A program made the translations under genes and the position numbers. The notes beneath the pieces were generated by a model. That model saw nothing but the letters and a program-made list of their open reading frames with translations. It did not search any database and was not told the origin of the DNA. From NCBI GenBank assembly GCA_040414485.1, contig JBEDUK010000073.1, positions 1-35,458 of the forward strand: a stretch of DNA of 35,458 nucleotides, read 5' to 3'. Source of the stretch: JBEDUK01 sp040414485 (GTDB lineage: Bacteria > Actinomycetota > UBA4738). Within the stretch, counting starts at the first letter, position 1. Each line of letters starts with the position of its first letter. Below are positions 23,280-30,243 of the stretch, one piece after another.

Positions 23280-25423
23280 GGGTTCACGAACTGTCGCGTG
23301 AGTTGGGTGTGCCGAGCCGGGACATCCTTCTTTCGCTCGAGGCCATGGGGTATGAAGGCCGAACGGCGTCCTCGACCGTGCCCGACGAGGCCGTTCCCCG
23401 GCTTCGTGCATCCGGAGGACGGGTCAAGCCGGGGAGCAAGCCCAGGGCCGCCACCGAGGAGCAGTTCCCGCGCCGCCGCGCCGCCGGCGAATCCGCCGGC
23501 GAGGCCTCCGCGCAGGACGTGGCGGTCGAGGAGCCCGCGCCCGACGGCCAGGTTCAGGTCGTCACGTCCGATGAGCCCTCGTCGACGGCCGTCGCGACGG
23601 CGAGTGAAGCCGCTTCTGCCGTCGAGCCCGCTCCGGCCGCCGCCGAGCCGGTCGCTGAGCCGCTGCCCGCGACCAAGGTCGCGCGCGGCGCGACCGCGCA
23701 GGACCTCGCCGCGAAGCTCGGCGTCTCCGCGGCGGAGGTCGTCAAGACCCTGTTCGCCGCCGGAGAGATGGTCGCCGTCACGCAGTCGCTGTCCGATGCC
23801 GCGATCGAGCTCGCCGCGACCGAGCTCGGGCACGCGGTGGAGATCGTCGGCGCCGAGGAGGAGATCCAGGAGGAGGACGCGGCCGAGGAGGAGGTCGATG
23901 ACGCACGCCTCACGCCGCGCGCGCCGGTGGTCACCGTGATGGGCCACGTCGACCACGGCAAGACGCTCCTGCTGGACGCGATCCGCACGACCGACGTCGT
24001 CGCGCAGGAGTTCGGCGGGATCACCCAGCACATCGGCGCATACCAGGTGCACCGCGGCGACCGCACGATCACGTTCATCGACACCCCGGGCCACGAGGCG
24101 TTCACGGCGATGCGCGCTCGTGGCGCCGAGGCCACCGACATCGTGGTGCTGGTCGTCGCCGCCGACGACGGCGTGATGCCGCAGACGGTCGAGGCCCTGT
24201 CGCACGCGAAGGCTGCGGGCGTGCCGATCGTGGTGGCGGTCAACAAGATCGACAAGGAGGAATCCGACCCGCAGCGCGTCCGCCAGCAACTGGTCGAGCG
24301 CAGCGTGGTGCCGGTCGAATGGGGCGGCGACTACGAGTTCGTCGACGTGTCGGCCAAGGCGGGGACGAACCTCGACACGCTGCTCGAGACCATCGGGCTG
24401 GTCGCCGACCTGCAGGAGCTGAAGGCCGACGCCCAGGCCCGTCCGCGGGGTGTGGTCCTGGAGGCCCACCTGGATCGTGGCCGGGGCCCCATCGCCACTG
24501 TGCTCGTTCAGCGCGGAACCCTCAAGCCGGGCGATTCAGTCGTCGCGGGCACGGCGTACGCCAAGGTTCGGGCGATGTTCGACGAGAACATGCAGCCGGT
24601 GATCGCCGCCGAGCCCGCGAAGCCGGTCCAGGTCCTCGGGTGGTCGCACGTTCCGGAGGCGGGCGACGAGTTCCGCGGGGTCTCCGACGAACGCGAGGCG
24701 CGCCACATCACACAGGAGCGCGAGACGCGGGCCCGCCGCGCGGCGGAGGCATCGCAGCGTCAGGGCGCGTCGCTGGCCGACCTCCTGATGCGCGCGCGGG
24801 AAGGCGAACTGCCGACGCTGAACCTGATCATCAAGGCCGACGTCCAGGGATCTCTCGGCGCCATCGAGGAGGCGCTCGGGAAGCTCCCGCAGGACGAGGT
24901 GCGCGTCAACGTCCTCCACGGCGGCGTCGGCGGCATCACCGAGAACGACGTCGCGCTGGCCGCCGCGTCGGACGCCATCGTCGTGGGGTTCAACGTCCGG
25001 CCCGATCCGAACGCTCGCGAGCTGGCGGAGAAGGAAGGCGTGGACCTTCGGCTGTACCGGGTCATCTACCAGGCGCTCGACGACATCCGCGACGCGCTGT
25101 CGGGGCTGTTGTCGCCTGAGGAGCGCGAGGTCGAACTGGGCCGCGCCGAGATCCGCGCGATCTTCCGGACGCCCCGCGGCGTCATCGCCGGATGCATGGT
25201 CACCCACGGCACCATCACGCGGAACTCCCTGGCGCGGCTGGTCCGCGACGGCGCGATCATCTGGACCGGCCGCCTGGGTTCGCTGCGCCGGTTCAAGGAT
25301 GACGTCCGCGAGGTCGCGGAGGGCTACGAATGCGGCATCGGCCTTGAGGGATACCAGGACGTCCACGAGGACGACGTCATCGAGACCTACGAGGTTCGCG
25401 AGCTGGCCCGGACCCTGGGCTAG
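23276..25423 (+). CDS. infB: Translation initiation factor IF-2
   Basis: A 715-residue GTPase bringing initiator tRNA to the ribosome. An IF2_N domain (MRVHELSRELGVPSRDILLS) starts the protein, then a Pro/Ala/Glu linker and a second IF2_N-like segment (DLAAKLGVSAAEVVKTLF). The G domain has GHVDHGKT (223-230), the GGITQHIGAY switch, DTPGHEAF and NKIDK. Domains II-IV with GTLKPGDSVVAG and the C-terminal IF2C region (GMVTHGTI-like CMVTHGTITRN) complete it. It is of the short actinobacterial/Bacillus size class. The TTG start has a good ribosome binding site (GGAGGGG, 23264-23270) and overlaps ylxR; no ATG or GTG gives the IF2_N domain. Confidence 0.96.
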   Translation: MRVHELSRELGVPSRDILLSLEAMGYEGRTASSTVPDEAVPRLRASGGRVKPGSKPRAATEEQFPRRRAAGESAGEASAQDVAVEEPAPDGQVQVVTSDEPSSTAVATASEAASAVEPAPAAAEPVAEPLPATKVARGATAQDLAAKLGVSAAEVVKTLFAAGEMVAVTQSLSDAAIELAATELGHAVEIVGAEEEIQEEDAAEEEVDDARLTPRAPVVTVMGHVDHGKTLLLDAIRTTDVVAQEFGGITQHIGAYQVHRGDRTITFIDTPGHEAFTAMRARGAEATDIVVLVVAADDGVMPQTVEALSHAKAAGVPIVVAVNKIDKEESDPQRVRQQLVERSVVPVEWGGDYEFVDVSAKAGTNLDTLLETIGLVADLQELKADAQARPRGVVLEAHLDRGRGPIATVLVQRGTLKPGDSVVAGTAYAKVRAMFDENMQPVIAAEPAKPVQVLGWSHVPEAGDEFRGVSDEREARHITQERETRARRAAEASQRQGASLADLLMRAREGELPTLNLIIKADVQGSLGAIEEALGKLPQDEVRVNVLHGGVGGITENDVALAAASDAIVVGFNVRPDPNARELAEKEGVDLRLYRVIYQALDDIRDALSGLLSPEEREVELGRAEIRAIFRTPRGVIAGCMVTHGTITRNSLARLVRDGAIIWTGRLGSLRRFKDDVREVAEGYECGIGLEGYQDVHEDDVIETYEVRELARTLG

Positions 25424-25455
25424 CGCCGGACCGAACCACAAAGGGGGACGAACGC

Positions 25456-25749
25456 GTGCTCGCAGCCGTTTCCCGCTTCGATCTTCGGATCCCGGCCGTT
25501 CGGTCCCTCAAGGAGAAGCGGCACGTGGTGAAGACGCTCATCGGCTCCCTTCGCGCCAAGTTCAACATCTCCGTGGCCGAGGTGGATCACCACGACCTGT
25601 GGCAGCGGACCGCGATCGGCGTGTCGGCCGTCGCTCCGGACGGCCACCAGTGCCGGCGGATCGTGCAGGAGGTCGAGCGCCACGTGGACGGATTTCCCGG
25701 CGTGGAGCGGATCGACGTCGTCACCTCGTTCCACGCACCGGAGGACTAG
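25456..25749 (+). CDS. ylxP: YlxP family protein (DUF503)
   Basis: A 97-residue YlxP/DUF503 protein: FDLRIPAVRSLKEKRHVVKTLIGSLRAKFNISVAEVDHHDLWQ is the typical core (here in pieces: SLKEKRHVVK and FNISVAEVDHHDLW). Its role is not established; it is regularly found between infB and rbfA, and may take part in ribosome biogenesis. GTG 25456 has AGGGGG (25442-25447) 8 bases upstream. It starts 32 bases after infB and ends 4 bases before rbfA. Confidence 0.85.
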   Translation: MLAAVSRFDLRIPAVRSLKEKRHVVKTLIGSLRAKFNISVAEVDHHDLWQRTAIGVSAVAPDGHQCRRIVQEVERHVDGFPGVERIDVVTSFHAPED

Positions 25750-25753
25750 GGGA

Positions 25754-26134
25754 GTGAGCGGCTCGCAGCGGATCGACCGGGTCTCCGAGGAGGTCCGTGA
25801 AGTGCTGGCCGAAGAGATCCAGCGCCTGAAGGACCCGCGGGTCGGGTTCATCACGGTCACGCACGTGGAGGTGACCCACGACCTGCATCGCGCGATCGTG
25901 TATTACACCGTGATGGGGCCGGATCGCGACCACAGGCGAACCAGCGCGGGGCTGCGCTCCGCTGCCCCTCATCTCCGGAGCGTCCTCGGACACACGGTCC
26001 GCCTGAAGTTCACTCCCGAGTTGGAGTTCCGTGAGGACGTCGGGCAGGCGAACCTCGACCGCGTCGCGTCGCTGCTGCAATCCCTGGAGCGGCCGGAGGA
26101 CTCCGCAGGCGAGGGAGGTGCCGATGGCGGCTGA
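25754..26134 (+). CDS. rbfA: Ribosome-binding factor A
   Basis: A 126-residue KH-fold protein needed for late 30S maturation. The family pattern is clear: RIDRVSEEVREVLAEEIQRL, LKDPRVGFITVTHVEVTHDL, the YYTVMG strand and LRLKFTPELEF-like sequence (VRLKFTPELEFREDVG). GTG start, 4 bases after the ylxP stop. The 3' end overlaps the next gene by 11 bases, so translation of the two is linked. Confidence 0.93.
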   Translation: MSGSQRIDRVSEEVREVLAEEIQRLKDPRVGFITVTHVEVTHDLHRAIVYYTVMGPDRDHRRTSAGLRSAAPHLRSVLGHTVRLKFTPELEFREDVGQANLDRVASLLQSLERPEDSAGEGGADGG

Positions 26135-27140
26135 ACCCCGCCGCGCGATGGAGGACCCGACGCTCGCTCTGGCCCGAGCGGCCGACGTGCTTCGCGATGC
26201 CGCTTCGGTCGCGCTGTCCGGCCACGTCAATCCCGACCCGGACTCGCTCGGATCCATGTTCGGCCTGGCGACGTTTCTGACGTCGCGTGGGACCGAGGTG
26301 ATCTGTTCCTGGCCGAACGAGCCGCTCGAGAAACCCCGCTGGCTCGAGATGTTCGAGGACGTCCCGCCGCTGGCGCCGATCTCGGCGTTCCCGAAGGCGC
26401 CATCGGTCATGGTCGCCCTGGATACGGCTTCCCCCGACCGGCTCGGCGCCCTCCTGTCGAACGCCGGCCGCGCCGGCACGCTCATCGTGCTCGACCACCA
26501 CGCGTCGAATCCCGGCTTCGGCGACATCCTGGTCCTCGACGGCAGGGCGGCGTCCACAGCGGAGATCACCTACCGCCTCATCGATCTGATCGGCGGACCG
26601 CTCCCGGACGCGACGGCCGCGTATCTGTTCGCGGGGCTGGTGTCGGATACCGGGCGGTTCATGTACCAGGCCACGTCGCCGGAGAGCCTTCGCATCGGAG
26701 CGTCACTCCGCGAGCGGACATTCGACCATGCGCGCCTGGCCCGTCTGCTCTACGAGGACTCCTCGGTGCCGGCGCTTCGTCTCACCGGCCTGGCGCTCAC
26801 GCGGGTTCAGTTCGTTCCCGAGGCCGACCTGGTGTGGACCCACCTCTCTCGGGATGACCTGGAGGCGAGCGGGGCGCACGTCACCGAGACCGACGACCTC
26901 ATCGACGCGGTGCGCATGGCCAGGGAGGCGGACGTGGCCAGCGTGATCAAACAGCAGCGAGACGGCAAGCTGAAGGTCAGCCTGCGCTCGCGCGGGGCCC
27001 ACGACGTGTCCGCCGTCGCCGTGCGGTTCGGGGGCGGTGGTCACCGTCTCGCGGCCGGGTACACGTCGGCGCTGGACCTGGAGGGGACCGTCGCGGCCCT
27101 GATCGCGGCCCTTCCCGAAGCGCGGGTGCCGGTGCGTTGA
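26124..27140 (+). CDS. nrnA: DHH-family phosphoesterase, NrnA-like oligoribonuclease
   Basis: A 338-residue DHH/DHHA1 protein. The motifs SGHVNPDPDSLGSM (motif I), VALDTASPDR (II), LDHHAS (III, DHH) and LVSDTGRFMYQAT (IV) are followed by a DHHA1 domain with GGGGHRLAAGY. NrnA-type enzymes degrade nanoRNA and pAp, and some split cyclic dinucleotides. A nrnA gene between rbfA and truB is the usual order in Gram-positive bacteria. ATG 26124 has GGGAGG five bases upstream. The stop overlaps the TTG of truB by four bases. Confidence 0.92.
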   Translation: MAAEPRRAMEDPTLALARAADVLRDAASVALSGHVNPDPDSLGSMFGLATFLTSRGTEVICSWPNEPLEKPRWLEMFEDVPPLAPISAFPKAPSVMVALDTASPDRLGALLSNAGRAGTLIVLDHHASNPGFGDILVLDGRAASTAEITYRLIDLIGGPLPDATAAYLFAGLVSDTGRFMYQATSPESLRIGASLRERTFDHARLARLLYEDSSVPALRLTGLALTRVQFVPEADLVWTHLSRDDLEASGAHVTETDDLIDAVRMAREADVASVIKQQRDGKLKVSLRSRGAHDVSAVAVRFGGGGHRLAAGYTSALDLEGTVAALIAALPEARVPVR

Positions 27141-28051
27141 GCGCCGGTCAAGGCCCGAGTGCCGCGCCGACCGCTGGCGGCGCCGGCGTGGGGGCCGGAC
27201 GGCGCCCGCCGGGACCCGACGGCCTGCTTCTCATCGACAAGCCGCCGGGGATCACCTCTCACGACGCAGTTGCCGCGGTTCGGCGCGCCCTGGGCACCAG
27301 GAAGGTCGGCCACAGCGGGACGCTCGATCCGCTGGCGACCGGCCTGCTCCTGATTGGCGTCGGCCGCGCCACCCGGCTGCTCCGATTCCTCGGCGACCTC
27401 CCCAAGGAGTACGCGGGCACGGCGCTCCTCGGCGTCGAGACCGACACGCTCGACGCCGACGGTCAGGTCGTTCGGACCTCCGGCGCGGAGCACGTGACCG
27501 CCGTGGCGCTGCGCGAGGCCATGGCGGACCTGACCGGAGACATCGAACAGGTCCCGCCGGCGTACTCCGCGGTCAAGGTGGGCGGCGAGCCGCTCCACCG
27601 CGCGGCCCGGCGGGGGGAAGCCGTCGCCGCCGCTCCGCGGCGCATCCACGTCGAGCGCTTCGATCTGACCGAGGCCGATCTGCCGTCGTTCGGCTTCGAG
27701 GTGACGTGCTCGTCCGGAACCTACGTCCGGAGCCTCGTCGCGGACGCCGGCTCCGCGCTGGGGTGCGGCGCCCACCTCACCTCGCTTCGCCGGACGCGGA
27801 TCGGCCCGTTCTCGGCGGCGGACGGCCGTCCGCCGGAGGATCCGGGGGCGCCAAGGCCCATCCAGGCCGCGGTCGCCCATCTTCCTTCGCTGACCCTCGA
27901 GCCGGAGGAGGCCCGGGTGGCGCGGCACGGGAGCATCCTCGGGCCGGCGGGGCTCCCCGGGCCGTATCGTGTCCACGCCCCGGACGGCGCGCTCATCGGC
28001 GTCTACCGGGATGCGGGGACGAAGGCGGTTCCGGAGGTGATCCTGGCATGA
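27137..28051 (+). CDS. truB: tRNA pseudouridine(55) synthase
   Basis: A 304-residue TruB making pseudouridine at position 55 in the T-loop. DGLLLIDKPPGITSHDAV and the catalytic GHSGTLDPLATG (Asp64; most relatives have GHTGTLDPLATG), then the VPPAYSAVKVGGEPLH and CSSGTYVRSLVADAG blocks are present. The C-terminus is a TruB/PUA-like domain. The first 25 residues are Gly/Ala-rich and variable. The start is TTG, overlapping the nrnA stop; I found no better start. The usual neighbour ribF is absent here. Confidence 0.95.
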   Translation: MSAGQGPSAAPTAGGAGVGAGRRPPGPDGLLLIDKPPGITSHDAVAAVRRALGTRKVGHSGTLDPLATGLLLIGVGRATRLLRFLGDLPKEYAGTALLGVETDTLDADGQVVRTSGAEHVTAVALREAMADLTGDIEQVPPAYSAVKVGGEPLHRAARRGEAVAAAPRRIHVERFDLTEADLPSFGFEVTCSSGTYVRSLVADAGSALGCGAHLTSLRRTRIGPFSAADGRPPEDPGAPRPIQAAVAHLPSLTLEPEEARVARHGSILGPAGLPGPYRVHAPDGALIGVYRDAGTKAVPEVILA

Positions 28052-28082
28052 GGGCACGACGGGTCGTCCGGCAGGCCCGGCG

Positions 28083-28802
28083 ATGAGCAGGCGCGCCGTC
28101 GACTACGCGTACGCGGGGAGCCGGTACCTGCTCGGATACGGTCCCGGCTTCTTCGGCATCTGGGTTCGTGGCGCCGCCGACATCCCCATCCGCGAGTTCC
28201 CCCGGACCGACGACGGCTGGGCGAACGCATGGGTCGAATTCCGCTCGCTCGAGCCGTATCCCGTGCGGCTCACCCGTGGGAGGCCGCGGCCGGAGGCCCA
28301 ACCCGAGCGTCCCCGGTCGGATGTGCTCGAAGAGGGCGAGACCAGCGCGGTCCTGGCCACACCCGGCCGGCGACTGGGCGCCGCCGCGGTCGACCTCACC
28401 ATCCTGACCGGCGTCGTCCTGGCGATCCTCGCGGTGACCGGCAGATATCCGACCGACGCCAGCGTGAACGGGTCGGCCCGGCTGCTGGCCGGCATGTGGT
28501 GGGTTCTGGGCGTGTGGTGGCTGTACACGGTGCCGCTGACGGCGGTCCGTGGGCAGACCGTCGGGAAGATGGCGCTGCGGATCCGGGTGGCCGCGCTTCC
28601 CGACGGAGGCGAACCCGGCTTCGGACGCTCGTTCGTACGCTGGCTCGTCCCGGTCGGGATGAACATCGTGCCGGGCCTGGGCATCCTTGCCTACCTGTGG
28701 ATCCTCATCGACCCAATGCGACAGGGGCTGCACGACAAGGCGGCCGCCACCGTGGTGGTGCTGCTCGACGGCGTGCGGGTGGGTCCCACTCCGAGGTCCT
28801 GA
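28083..28802 (+). CDS. RDD-family membrane protein
   Basis: A 239-residue protein. An N-terminal soluble segment of about 90 residues (YGPGFFGIWVRGAADIPI) precedes an RDD domain with PGRRLGAAAVDLTILTGVVL, GMWWVLGVWWLYTVPLTAV, RGQTVGKMALRIRV, RSFVRWLVPV and LIDPMRQGLHDKAAATVVV. RDD proteins are membrane proteins of mostly unknown role; some act as ion antiporters. The N-terminal part resembles short soluble domains found in actinobacterial proteins of unknown function. ATG 28083 is 31 bases after truB, so it likely shares its transcript. A strong hairpin at 28865-28896 follows. Confidence 0.82.
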   Translation: MSRRAVDYAYAGSRYLLGYGPGFFGIWVRGAADIPIREFPRTDDGWANAWVEFRSLEPYPVRLTRGRPRPEAQPERPRSDVLEEGETSAVLATPGRRLGAAAVDLTILTGVVLAILAVTGRYPTDASVNGSARLLAGMWWVLGVWWLYTVPLTAVRGQTVGKMALRIRVAALPDGGEPGFGRSFVRWLVPVGMNIVPGLGILAYLWILIDPMRQGLHDKAAATVVVLLDGVRVGPTPRS

Positions 28803-28864
28803 CCGGCGGGTTCGCGCGCGGCGGTCCTACGTGCCCGGCCCGTGCCCGGAACGTGCCCGGACGT

Positions 28865-28896
28865 GAGCGAAGGCCCGGATGCTGGGGCCTTCGCTC
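28865..28896 (+). terminator. Strong hairpin after the RDD gene
   Basis: A perfect 12-bp stem, GAGCGAAGGCCC with GGGCCTTCGCTC, 8-base loop, without a T-run. It marks the likely end of the rimP-to-RDD transcript. Just before it the unit GTGCCCGG occurs three times (28829-28860). The rest of the 196-base gap holds only the candidate -10 box at 28982. Confidence 0.75.
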
Positions 28897-28981
28897 GTGT
28901 CGGGGAGGAAGCTTGGATCTCGTCCCTGCGGGGACGTTCCTCTGCAACCGGGCCCCGGAGCCCGGCATTCCCGGCGTGCGA

Positions 28982-28987
28982 TAGCCT
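28982..28987 (+). promoter_or_regulatory. -10 box before the sulfur-carrier/thiolase gene
   Basis: TAGCCT lies 11 bases before the ATG at 28999. There is no Shine-Dalgarno sequence and no clear -35 box. It fits the near-leaderless pattern of other genes in the window. Confidence 0.35.
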
Positions 28988-28998
28988 TTTCCGCGACC

Positions 28999-30243
28999 AT
29001 GAAGGTTCGCCTCCGCAACCCGGACCGCGAGGTGGACGTGGCGGGCGGGCGCCGTGTGGCCGACGTCCTCGACGAGCTCCGCATCGATCCGGACACCGTG
29101 CTCGTGATCCGCGACGGAGCGCTCGTGACCAGGCACGAATGGCTGGGCGATGCCGATGAGCTGGAGGTTCGTCCTGTGATCTCCGGCGGGGCCGGCAAGG
29201 GATCGGCGATGCGTTGCACCCGCTGCCGCGAACCCGCCGTGATCGAGCTTCGGCGACACAACGCCGCGTTCTGCCAGCCCTGCTTCGAGCATCATGTCCG
29301 GCAGCAGGTGCGCCGGGCGATCGACGACCACGAGATGCTCGAACCCGGCGACCGCGTGCTCGTGGCGGTGTCCGGCGGGAAGGACTCGCTCGCCCTGTGG
29401 GACGTCCTGCTCGATCTGGGCTATTCGGCGACCGGCTTCTATCTGGGGCTGGGGATCGGCGAGTATTCGGACCGATCCGGACGGGTGGCCGGCGCGTTCG
29501 CGGCGTCACGCGGCGCGAAGCTCATCCACGTGGACCTCACCTCCGAGTACGGCTTCGACATCCCCACGGCCCGCCGGAAGGGGTCGCGGTCCTCCTGCTC
29601 GGTCTGCGGCCTGTCGAAGCGTTACCTGTTCAACCGCGTCGCGCTGCGGCACGGATTCGACGTGATCGCCACCGGCCACAACCTCGACGATGAGGCGGCC
29701 ACGCTGCTCGGCAACACCCTTCGATGGCAGACCGAATTCATGGCGCGCCAGTTCCCGATTCTCCCGGGACGCCCCGGCATGGCGAAGAAAGTAAAGCCAC
29801 TTTACCGTTTGTCCGAACGTGAGACGGCCGCGTACGCGTTCCTCCGCGGCATCGACTACGTCGTCGAGGAGTGCCCGCTCGTGGCCGGCAACACGCAGCT
29901 GCGGTACAAGGACGCCATGAACCGCATGGAGGCCGGGTCCCCGGGCACGAAGGCCGCGTTCTACCTCGGGTACGTCGAACGCGCCGCCCACCTGTTCCGC
30001 ACCGAGGACACTGCTGATCTCACCGACTGCGAGCGATGCGGCCAGCCGACGACGGGCCGGTTCTGCGCGTTCTGCCGCGCGGTGGCGCAGATCAAGGGCA
30101 TCCGGCTCATGGATCTGGCGCCCTCGGGGGCAGGCCGAGCCGCGGCCGAAACCGACCAGTCTGCCGGCGATGATCGCCGAGATCGTCAGATCGCCCAGGA
30201 ACTGGCCGACGAGGTGCTGCCGGCGGAGATCCACGCCAGGTGA
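28999..30243 (+). CDS. TtuB/ThiS-like sulfur carrier fused to TtuA-type tRNA 2-thiolation enzyme
   Basis: A 414-residue protein with two parts. Residues 1-64 are a MoaD/ThiS/TtuB ubiquitin-like fold (MKVRLRNPDREVDV, VLDELRIDPDTVLVIRDG) ending in V-I-S-G-G (Gly63-Gly64), where free carriers stop. Six residues (AGKGSA) lead to Met71, where a complete TtuA/Ncs6 protein begins: N-terminal zinc site Cys73, Cys76, Cys92, Cys95; PP-loop SGGKDS (125-130); iron-sulfur/catalytic Cys200, Cys203, Cys292; C-terminal zinc site Cys344, Cys347, Cys356, Cys359. Subtracting 70 gives 130, 133 and 222, the numbers I recall for Thermus TtuA. TtuA thiolates U54/T54 of tRNA using the thiocarboxylate of TtuB. AAGGGA (29197-29202) six bases before Met71 could allow separate TtuA synthesis. 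The stop overlaps trmI as GTGA. Confidence 0.85.
   Translation: MKVRLRNPDREVDVAGGRRVADVLDELRIDPDTVLVIRDGALVTRHEWLGDADELEVRPVISGGAGKGSAMRCTRCREPAVIELRRHNAAFCQPCFEHHVRQQVRRAIDDHEMLEPGDRVLVAVSGGKDSLALWDVLLDLGYSATGFYLGLGIGEYSDRSGRVAGAFAASRGAKLIHVDLTSEYGFDIPTARRKGSRSSCSVCGLSKRYLFNRVALRHGFDVIATGHNLDDEAATLLGNTLRWQTEFMARQFPILPGRPGMAKKVKPLYRLSERETAAYAFLRGIDYVVEECPLVAGNTQLRYKDAMNRMEAGSPGTKAAFYLGYVERAAHLFRTEDTADLTDCERCGQPTTGRFCAFCRAVAQIKGIRLMDLAPSGAGRAAAETDQSAGDDRRDRQIAQELADEVLPAEIHAR
29791..29805 (+). other. AT-rich 15-bp motif, copy 2 (in thiolase gene)
   Basis: GTAAAGCCACTTTAC: a perfect inverted repeat GTAAAG-CCA-CTTTAC, preceded by AAA. It encodes V-K-P-L-Y in a conserved TtuA stretch, with codons GTA, AAG, CCA, CTT, TAC. 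Matches the pattern GTAA-N4-ACTT-N-AC. Confidence 0.5.

Noticed and set aside
21647..24469. A 940-codon open frame on the minus strand across nusA and infB
   Set aside because: It is the complement of well-supported genes; in GC-rich DNA the antisense frames stay open by codon bias. Its product is low-complexity and matches nothing.
28829..28860. Three copies of GTGCCCGG as a CRISPR-like or regulatory repeat
   Set aside because: Units are too short and spacing is irregular; probably low-complexity sequence before the terminator.
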